Part shown: positions 1 to 4,773 of the stretch, in pieces | Layout of the letters: every line of letters starts with the position of its first letter | How positions within the stretch are numbered: position 1 is the first letter of the stretch | Assembly (NCBI GenBank): GCA_900551775.1 | Contig: URXI01000278.1 | Location: forward strand, 1 to 5,703 | Length of the DNA stretch: 5,703 nt | Reading direction: 5' to 3' | Origin: an uncultured Eubacterium sp. | GTDB taxonomy: Bacteria > Bacillota > Clostridia > Peptostreptococcales > Anaerovoracaceae | Program-made: the position numbers and the translations under genes | The notes under the pieces: generated by a model | Seen by the model: only the letters and a program-made list of their open reading frames with translations | What the model was told of the DNA's origin: nothing | Databases searched by the model: none

Positions 1-1076
1 AACTGTCTGCCATTGCCGCCGTAAATTTCACCTACATTCAAATATAGTCCCGTTTCCTCGCGTATCCACTGGCAAAGCTCTGTTGCATCTTCTGTAATCC
101 TGCCAAAATCCAGCCACATCAAATAGGTTGCATGGGATGGGACCACACCGACCTCTGGTAAGTTTTCCGCGACAAATTGGCATACCCGCTCCTTGTTCTG
201 CAGAATATGTGCACGCAAAGCATCCAGCCAATGTCCTCCTTTGGTAAAGGCCGCCACTGCCGCATCGATGGCAAAAGCGCTGGGCTCAGCAGCATCACTG
301 ACTTCCAGGGCTTTTTTGACTTTCTCTCTCAGCCTCTCTTCGGGCACGACCACAGCGGCAGTCTGCAGGCCAGCGATGTTAAAAGCTTTGGTCGGCGCAA
401 TACAGGTGATGCTGTTATGGGCACAAATCTCAGATACAGAGGCAAAAGGCGTATACTCATATCCCGGATCTGTCAGGTCGCAGTGAATCTCATCAGCGAT
501 GACAGTCACCTGATGTTTTTGGCAGAGTTCTCCGATTCTTGCAAGAGTTTCTCTGTCCCAGATGTTCCCCGTCGGGTTATGAGGATTGCTGAGAATCATC
601 AGCGGCGTCTTCGGATCGGCCAGTTTTGCTTCTAAATCCGCATAATTAATCCAGTATTTACTGCCGTCATACTCCATCCTGCTTTCCACAGCCACCCTCT
701 CATTCTCCTCAATAGAGATGAAAAAGTGGTTGTAAATCGGTGTCAGCATCAAAATCTTCTCCCCTGGTTTGGTCAACGCTCTGATGGTGCAGTCAATGGC
801 AGGAATCACGCCTGTACAAAAGCGCAGCCACTCCTTCTTTATTTCAAAACCGTGGCGGGATTTCCACCATCCCATAATCGCTTCATGCCATCTGTCCGGT
901 ATGATCGTATATCCAAAAATTCCGTGGCAAACCCTTTCTTTTAATGCCTCTATAATCTCCGGCGCGGTCTGAAAATCCATGTCCGCCACCCACATCGGCA
1001 GTTCCTTTTCTCCCACGTCCCATTTCAGCGAATCACTTCCCCGTCTATCTATTATTGTTTCAAAATCGTATTTCAT
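1..1076 (-). CDS. patB: MalY/PatB family PLP-dependent C-S beta-lyase (aminotransferase class I/II fold), C-terminus beyond left edge
   Basis: Reading the minus strand from ATG at 1076 gives 358 codons without a stop to position 3. The start MKYDFETIIDRRGSDSLKW and the following MWVADMDF are hallmarks of the MalY/PatB group. PLP-fold landmarks follow in order: LTPIYNHFF, SNPHNPTG with the cofactor-contacting Asn near residue 167, VIADEIHCDL with the pyridine-nitrogen Asp near 195, and APTKAFNIAGLQ with the Schiff-base Lys near 230. Family members are about 385-400 residues, so some 30-40 residues, including the substrate-carboxylate Arg, lie outside the window. The start is supported by GGAAGGAG seven to eight bases upstream. 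Family enzymes cleave cystathionine or cysteine S-conjugates to pyruvate, ammonia and a thiol in the cytoplasm, passing through 2-aminoacrylate; some members are regulators or aminotransferases, so the exact substrate is not settled. It is divergent from the amidase gene. Confidence 0.92.
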   Translation of the reverse strand, partial: MKYDFETIIDRRGSDSLKWDVGEKELPMWVADMDFQTAPEIIEALKERVCHGIFGYTIIPDRWHEAIMGWWKSRHGFEIKKEWLRFCTGVIPAIDCTIRALTKPGEKILMLTPIYNHFFISIEENERVAVESRMEYDGSKYWINYADLEAKLADPKTPLMILSNPHNPTGNIWDRETLARIGELCQKHQVTVIADEIHCDLTDPGYEYTPFASVSEICAHNSITCIAPTKAFNIAGLQTAAVVVPEERLREKVKKALEVSDAAEPSAFAIDAAVAAFTKGGHWLDALRAHILQNKERVCQFVAENLPEVGVVPSHATYLMWLDFGRITEDATELCQWIREETGLYLNVGEIYGGNGRQ

Positions 1077-1095
1077 ATGTCTGCTCCTTCCCAAA

Positions 1096-1116
1096 TTGTA
1101 AACTACAAACATTGTA
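1096..1116. promoter_or_regulatory. Operator-like array of alternating inverted half-sites
   Basis: Three 5-bp half-sites alternate in orientation with 3-bp spacers: TTGTA (1096-1100), TACAA (1104-1108), TTGTA (1112-1116). This gives two overlapping perfect palindromes with an 8-bp period. The array covers the proposed patB -10 and transcription start, which is where a repressor would bind. The protein that would recognise it is not identifiable from the sequence, and no regulator gene is in the window. The half-sites are AT-rich and short, so chance is possible. Confidence 0.4.
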
Positions 1117-1139
1117 CCACAAAATCCGCTCTGGATAAA
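1111..1139 (-). promoter_or_regulatory. Candidate extended -10 promoter of patB
   Basis: On the minus strand, TACAAT (1116-1111) is a 5/6 match to TATAAT. It is preceded by TGG, giving an extended -10. A weak -35, TTTATC (1139-1134), sits at 17-bp spacing. A start near 1104 would leave a leader of about 28 nt with the AAGGAG ribosome site at 1088-1083. A second TACAAT at 1100-1095 is too close to the ribosome site to serve as the -10. This was found by eye only. Confidence 0.5.
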
Positions 1140-1156
1140 CAAAATGAAATTCTCAA

Positions 1157-1180
1157 ATATTCTGCCGCCATCTGGAATAT
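1157..1180. repeat. Short inverted repeat upstream of the amidase gene
   Basis: ATATTC (1157-1162) and GAATAT (1175-1180) form a perfect 6-bp inverted repeat with a 12-bp spacer. The right arm overlaps the proposed -35 of the amidase promoter. It could be a regulator site, but the arms are short and AT-rich, so this is only a candidate. Confidence 0.25.
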
Positions 1181-1201
1181 ACATAGATATCATACGATAA
1201 T
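1173..1201 (+). promoter_or_regulatory. Candidate promoter of the C59 amidase gene
   Basis: GATAAT (1196-1201) matches the -10 consensus at 5/6 positions. TGGAAT (1173-1178) is a poor -35 at 17-bp spacing. The implied start near 1208 would fall almost on the ribosome site AAAGGAGG (1213-1220), leaving a very short leader, so the true promoter may be a little upstream. Confidence is low. Confidence 0.3.
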
Positions 1202-1228
1202 ATTACCTATTTAAAGGAGGATTCTAAT

Positions 1229-2227
1229 ATGTGTACCGCAATGACCATGCAGTCACTCCATGGGGATACTTATTTTGGTCGGACGATGGATTTTTCCTAT
1301 CCCCTTGATCCTGAACTTTTCGTCATCCCGAGAGACTTCGAATGGAACAATCTCCTGGAAACCCACAAGATTCGCACCCAATACAGCTTTATGGGAATCG
1401 GCCAGGATATTTCTCCGATCATTTTTGCCGACGGCGTCAACGAGATGGGCTTCGCCGCTGCTGCCCTTTCTTTTCCCGGTTACGCCCATTATGACGACAT
1501 TGACGCCATAGATCCATCGAAGATCACAATGACCGCATTAGAGCTGGTCAATTTTTTGTTGAGCGAATGTGCCTCTGTGGAAGACGCGAAGGCCATGCTG
1601 CCTTCCGTTCAAATTGTAGGTGTCAAAGACGCTGTCACCAATTCTATTGCACCTCTGCACTGGATCATGGCAGATCAAAACGGACATTGCATGGTTGCAG
1701 AAAAAATGGCAGACGGGCTGCATCTTTTGGATAATCCCATCGGTGTCCTGGCGAACAGTCCCGACTTCAACTGGCAGATGACAAACCTGCGCAACTACTT
1801 AGGAACCTCCGTCACCCAACAGCAGGAGGCTGAGTGGAATTCAGTCAGGCTGACTCCTTTTGGGCAGGGCGCAGGCATGGCAGGGCTGCCCGGTGATTTT
1901 ACCCCTCCCGCCAGATTTGTCAGAACCGCTTTCCAAAAAAGCCATACGCCCCTTCCGACAAAGCAGGAAGAGGCGATTGTTACTTGTTTTCATATTATGG
2001 AAAATGTAAGTATTCCAAGAGGCACCGTCATTACCAGCCGAGATGCTGCTGATTATACCCAGTATACCGCTTTCATAGACCTCGCTTCCAAAGAATACTT
2101 TTTTAAAACTTATTATAACAGCCAGATCGTCTCGGCAAAACTGCCAGAGATGACGGAGGCAAACTCTGAAATACTCACTTTTGGCAAACTCGTCAGGCCG
2201 GTATCCTTTGACAATTGGAACAGCTAA
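1229..2227 (+). CDS. Choloylglycine hydrolase / penicillin V acylase family amidase (C59 Ntn-hydrolase)
   Basis: This 332-residue cytoplasmic enzyme has no signal peptide. It begins MCTAM; removal of Met1 exposes Cys2, the N-terminal nucleophile of linear-amide C-N hydrolases. Other family residues are visible: Arg18 and Asp21 in GRTMDF, Asn71 in ADGVNEMG, Asn176 in LANSPDFNW, and Arg229 in GDFTPPARF. The length equals that of the family (about 317-338). Parts of it, such as LTPFGQGAG, TNLRNYLG and IFADGVNEMG, look closer to Gram-positive penicillin V acylase/YxeI types than to C. perfringens bile salt hydrolase (comparison from memory). The position that is Asn in bile salt hydrolases and Tyr in penicillin V acylases is Ser81 here, so substrate class cannot be assigned: conjugated bile acids, penicillin V, acyl-homoserine lactones or another N-acyl amide all remain possible. 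AAAGGAGG at 1213-1220, eight bases before the ATG, fixes the start. It is a single-gene unit, divergent from patB. Confidence 0.95.
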   Translation: MCTAMTMQSLHGDTYFGRTMDFSYPLDPELFVIPRDFEWNNLLETHKIRTQYSFMGIGQDISPIIFADGVNEMGFAAAALSFPGYAHYDDIDAIDPSKITMTALELVNFLLSECASVEDAKAMLPSVQIVGVKDAVTNSIAPLHWIMADQNGHCMVAEKMADGLHLLDNPIGVLANSPDFNWQMTNLRNYLGTSVTQQQEAEWNSVRLTPFGQGAGMAGLPGDFTPPARFVRTAFQKSHTPLPTKQEEAIVTCFHIMENVSIPRGTVITSRDAADYTQYTAFIDLASKEYFFKTYYNSQIVSAKLPEMTEANSEILTFGKLVRPVSFDNWNS

Positions 2228-2249
2228 CCCCGCTGTTCCTTCTTATTTT
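2217..2249 (+). terminator. Intrinsic terminator of the amidase gene, overlapping its 3' end
   Basis: GGAACAGC (2217-2224) pairs perfectly with GCTGTTCC (2232-2239) around a 7-nt loop, followed by a T-rich tail (TTCTTATTTT, 2240-2249). The left arm contains the last coding bases and the stop codon lies in the loop start. No T-run follows the hairpin on the minus strand, so it serves the plus-strand gene rather than the convergent one. Confidence 0.7.
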
Positions 2250-2389
2250 GCGCCAGCATGAAGTTTTCCATCAGTTGGCCGCGGCAGAGGTAAATATTGC
2301 TATAAGCCCCAACGCAGGCAAGAAGCTGAGGCATTTTTACGCTCAGAAATTAAGCGGATTTTAGGGGATGTCAGGATTATGTATGTGAG

Positions 2390-4537
2390 TTAGTGAAGTT
2401 CTTCGTGTAAGCCCGTCAAATCCAGAAATTCCTTCTCCGCCTGCAGATCATGTCCACGTAAGTCTCTTGTATAGCCAGCGACGATGTATTCATTTTTGTA
2501 AGACAGACGTATCAAAACAACCTCGCAGGGAATCAGTTCTCCATTCAGTCTGCAATGCATCCAATAAAATATCGATTCACCCTGTTCAAAAGCTTCCCGG
2601 ATCTTATCCTTTGCCTTCTGCATCGATGGCTGCCCATCAGGCTGAAATTCCGGACTCAATTCAAAGAAGCGGTCGAGATATTCGGCTTCCTCCCGCAGTC
2701 CAAAGAGCTTAACTGCTGCTTGGTTGCACTCTACATTTTGATAATTCTGATTCCATAAATTAAGAGCTAGCGGCACAGCGTCCATCATCGAAAGCAGCAG
2801 ATCCTTGTCCCCGGACATCCTCAAATATTGAGAAGGGATGTTTTTCGGAGCCGCCTTCGCGACCATGCAGTCTGGGTACTCTATGAATTGCTCTTCGAAA
2901 TTCTCTGGATCCACAGGTCTGGATACGTAAAAACCCTGCAGGCTGTCAGCGCGCAATGCGCTGACAGCCTGCTGCTGCACCGCAGTCTCCACACCTTCGA
3001 TGCACACCTTCATGCCTGCCCTATGGCATAAGCGGATCACTGCTTCTACAAAACTATAATTATAGTGGTTGGCGTTGAGCGATTGTACGAATAGGCGGTC
3101 AATTTTCACTACATCAATATTGAACTCCGTCAGCCTTCCCAAAGACGAATAGCCCGTTCCAAAATCATCCATGGCAATTCTGCATCCTAACTCATGGAGG
3201 CAGGATACTGTGGCCGCAAGGTTCTCTTTGTTGGTTACAAAGTAGGTTTCCGTCATCTCCAGCGTCAGACACTGCGGCGGCAGTCCGTATCTTCTCAACT
3301 CTTCTTCTACCACAGAAGCAAAACCGTCGTCTTTGAACTGGCGGCAGGATACGTTGACGTTGATGGTAAAGTCATCAATCTTTTCTCTCCACCGTACACA
3401 GGTTTTGATCGACTGGGATAAAACCCAACGCCCCACCGGAAGAATCCAGCCGGTATTCTCTAACAGCGGGATAAATTCGTCTGGTCCCAAAGCACCGTAA
3501 GTATCGCTCTGATACCGCAGCAGCGCCTCAGCACCGATTACGGTCAGATCCGTCGCATCTGTAATCGGCTGATAGGCCAGATAAAATCCCCGAAAATCTT
3601 CCCGCACACTGACTGCAAGTTCCTGCAGGATTTTTTGTTCGCGCACTTTATAGTCCAGCATCTCCGGCGCAAAAAACACACAGCGGTTTTTACCCATGAC
3701 CTTGGCTTCTCTCAAGGCGATTGCGGCACACTTCTCGACATCTTCTTCAATCAATCCGATTTCAGAAAAACATACTGCACCTGCCGATATCGTAAAATTA
3801 TACTCCTGCCCTTCCGCAATATGAGGTTCCATCGTATAATTCTGTATTTTCTCGTAGATTTTAAATAATGCCGCCCTGCTTCCCTCTGGCAGAAGGATGG
3901 CGAACTGATCGCCGTCAAAGCGATACAACATGGTTCCCGGCGGAAGCATCTTCATCAGATCCTGTGCAACATAGCGCAGAACAATATCCCCAAAATGATG
4001 GGTTTTCAGCGTATTAATCCTGGAAAAATCGTCAATGCCCAGCAAGATAATGCCCGCTTTTGAAAATGTACCAGCCGCTACCAGCCCTTCTATGGCCTCG
4101 ACGTATTTCTCATGAGTATGAAGCCCTGTAACCTGGTCAATCTTTCCGATGGACGTAGGTTTCTTTACTATGCCGACAAAGGAGCGGGGTGCGTCTGACT
4201 GGGGATCCCGATACAATCTGCCGCGACAGTGCACCCAGATATACTGTCCCTGTCGATTTCTGATCTGATATTCTTCGTTATGCGAATCTGTCTTTCCGTC
4301 CAGCATGTCCTCGATAGATTTGAAAAAACGCGCCTTATCTTTCTCGTGGATCAGCGCTCCCCACATGGCGACCAAATCGTCGACTATTCTGCCGGGGAGG
4401 TCAAAATCATCTAACATATTCTGTGAAATAAGATACTTATCGTTTGTTAAGTCTCCAATATAGATGTAGTCGTCGATGCTGTCCATCAAAGCGGCGCATA
4501 TCTCTTGATCTTCTACTTCAAATTGATCCTGTTTCAT
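2390..4537 (-). CDS. PAS-GGDEF(degenerate)-EAL-PAS protein, predicted c-di-GMP phosphodiesterase
   Basis: A 715-residue soluble protein with no membrane segment. Domains by residue (start at 4537): PAS about 12-128; GGDEF about 130-295; EAL about 305-550; second PAS about 578-695. The GGDEF motif reads DGDQF (208-212): the first Gly is Asp and the catalytic Glu is Gln, and no RxxD inhibitory site precedes it, so diguanylate cyclase activity is unlikely; it may bind GTP as a regulatory domain. The EAL signature is complete: EALLR (337-341), Asn in NVNVS (395), Glu in LEMTET (427), DDFGTGYSS (457-465), Lys in VVKID (478), EGVE (514-517) and QGF (534-536). These are the metal and catalytic residues for c-di-GMP to pGpG hydrolysis. 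The C-terminal PAS (YLDRFFELSPEFQPDG, YIVAGYTRDL) resembles ones in clostridial sensor proteins, but here nothing follows it. It is transcribed alone, convergent with the amidase gene and downstream of the ridA terminator. Confidence 0.93.
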   Translation of the reverse strand: MKQDQFEVEDQEICAALMDSIDDYIYIGDLTNDKYLISQNMLDDFDLPGRIVDDLVAMWGALIHEKDKARFFKSIEDMLDGKTDSHNEEYQIRNRQGQYIWVHCRGRLYRDPQSDAPRSFVGIVKKPTSIGKIDQVTGLHTHEKYVEAIEGLVAAGTFSKAGIILLGIDDFSRINTLKTHHFGDIVLRYVAQDLMKMLPPGTMLYRFDGDQFAILLPEGSRAALFKIYEKIQNYTMEPHIAEGQEYNFTISAGAVCFSEIGLIEEDVEKCAAIALREAKVMGKNRCVFFAPEMLDYKVREQKILQELAVSVREDFRGFYLAYQPITDATDLTVIGAEALLRYQSDTYGALGPDEFIPLLENTGWILPVGRWVLSQSIKTCVRWREKIDDFTINVNVSCRQFKDDGFASVVEEELRRYGLPPQCLTLEMTETYFVTNKENLAATVSCLHELGCRIAMDDFGTGYSSLGRLTEFNIDVVKIDRLFVQSLNANHYNYSFVEAVIRLCHRAGMKVCIEGVETAVQQQAVSALRADSLQGFYVSRPVDPENFEEQFIEYPDCMVAKAAPKNIPSQYLRMSGDKDLLLSMMDAVPLALNLWNQNYQNVECNQAAVKLFGLREEAEYLDRFFELSPEFQPDGQPSMQKAKDKIREAFEQGESIFYWMHCRLNGELIPCEVVLIRLSYKNEYIVAGYTRDLRGHDLQAEKEFLDLTGLHEELH
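2938..2972 (-). other. Perfect 15-bp hairpin with T-run inside the EAL coding region
   Basis: Positions 2938-2952 and 2958-2972 are exact reverse complements (core CTGTCAGCGC / GCGCTGACAG) with a 5-nt loop. Reading the minus strand, the right arm is followed four bases later by TTTTT (2933-2929), the layout of an intrinsic terminator. It lies in the codons just before the conserved QGF of the EAL domain. The reading frame passes through it intact, so it is either fortuitous or an intragenic attenuation site. Confidence 0.5.
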
Positions 4538-4546
4538 TTGACATTC

Positions 4547-4552
4547 CCTCCT
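4547..4552 (-). promoter_or_regulatory. Ribosome binding site that sets the start of the GGDEF/EAL gene
   Basis: AGGAGG (4552-4547 on the minus strand) stands nine bases before ATG 4537-4535. An in-frame ATG at 4558-4556 lies upstream of this site and has no Shine-Dalgarno of its own, so the shorter 715-residue product is preferred over the 722-residue one. Confidence 0.8.
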
Positions 4553-4563
4553 GTTCATAGCGC

Positions 4564-4646
4564 TGATTATGTGTTCACTTCAGTCTGCCTCTTGTAAGCC
4601 CGCCCTTGTCATCCATTTTATCATGGGCGGAATGGATACACAATCA
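4564..4646 (-). other. Inverted-repeat-rich leader of the GGDEF/EAL gene (possible pseudoknot)
   Basis: Three complementary pairs occur in the leader. The outer pair is TGATTGTGT (4646-4638) with ACACATAATCA (4574-4564), nine pairs and a 2-nt bulge. Inside are ATCCATT with AATGGAT (4637-4631 with 4617-4611) and CCGCCC with GGGCGG (4630-4625 with 4605-4600). The two inner pairs interleave, the topology of an H-type pseudoknot, and the left arms of all three abut with no gap. The proposed promoter overlaps the left arms; if it is correct, these are DNA elements rather than an RNA fold. It does not match the GEMM c-di-GMP-I riboswitch core that I can recall. Confidence 0.35.
4615..4643 (-). promoter_or_regulatory. 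Candidate promoter of the GGDEF/EAL gene
   Basis: Minus strand: TTGTGT (4643-4638) and TAAAAT (4620-4615) are 17 bp apart, and TGA just before the -10 gives an extended -10. The -10 matches at 5/6, the -35 at about 3/6. A start near 4608 would leave a leader of about 70 nt. It overlaps the inverted repeats at 4600-4646, which could act as operators. Confidence 0.4.
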
Positions 4647-4659
4647 AAAGCTTGTATGA

Positions 4660-4672
4660 GCAAAAGATTTGC
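4660..4672. repeat. Small palindrome GCAAA-AGA-TTTGC
   Basis: A perfect 5-bp inverted repeat with a 3-bp spacer, 17 bp upstream of the proposed -35 of the GGDEF/EAL gene. An activator site is possible, but no regulator can be named. Confidence 0.2.
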
Positions 4673-4701
4673 ATAAAATGACACAGAAATAACCTTCAGT
4701 C

Positions 4702-4746
4702 AAAAAAGCAACAGGTTGATCGATCCAACGATCGCCTGTTGCTTTT
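4702..4746 (-). terminator. Strong intrinsic terminator of the ridA gene
   Basis: AAAAGCAACAGG (4704-4715) pairs perfectly with CCTGTTGCTTTT (4735-4746). Inside it GATCG (4718-4722) pairs with CGATC (4729-4733) around a 6-nt loop. On the minus strand the stem runs into TTTTTT (4707-4702). It begins 27 bp after the ridA stop codon and separates ridA from the c-di-GMP gene. The plus-strand side also ends in TTTT, so it could work weakly in both directions, but no plus-strand gene leads into it. Confidence 0.88.
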
Positions 4747-4773
4747 CTATAATAGCTATCTTAAAATATGGGA

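Noticed and set aside
193..635. Plus-strand open frames opposite the patB gene (177-635 and 193-486)
   Set aside because: They are antisense to a clearly conserved PLP enzyme, have no family-like sequence and no ribosome site; they are shadows.
1229..2227. Firm naming of the amidase as a bile salt hydrolase (bsh/cbh)
   Set aside because: The selectivity position is Ser instead of Asn and several segments look nearer to penicillin V acylase/YxeI types, so only the family name is supported.
2224..2334. A 36-codon minus-strand ORF (begins MPQLLACVGAY) in the gap between the two convergent genes
   Set aside because: It has no ribosome binding site, overlaps the amidase terminator and stop codon, and I recognise no homologue. 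It is the only candidate coding sequence in the gap, so a decayed remnant cannot be excluded.
4538..4558. Upstream in-frame ATG at 4558-4556 as the start of the GGDEF/EAL protein
   Set aside because: The AGGAGG ribosome site lies downstream of this ATG and is correctly spaced for the next one at 4537-4535.
4559..4700. GEMM (c-di-GMP-I) riboswitch upstream of the c-di-GMP gene
   Set aside because: I could not find the conserved core segments of that class on the minus strand. The structured repeats there are reported separately without a class name.
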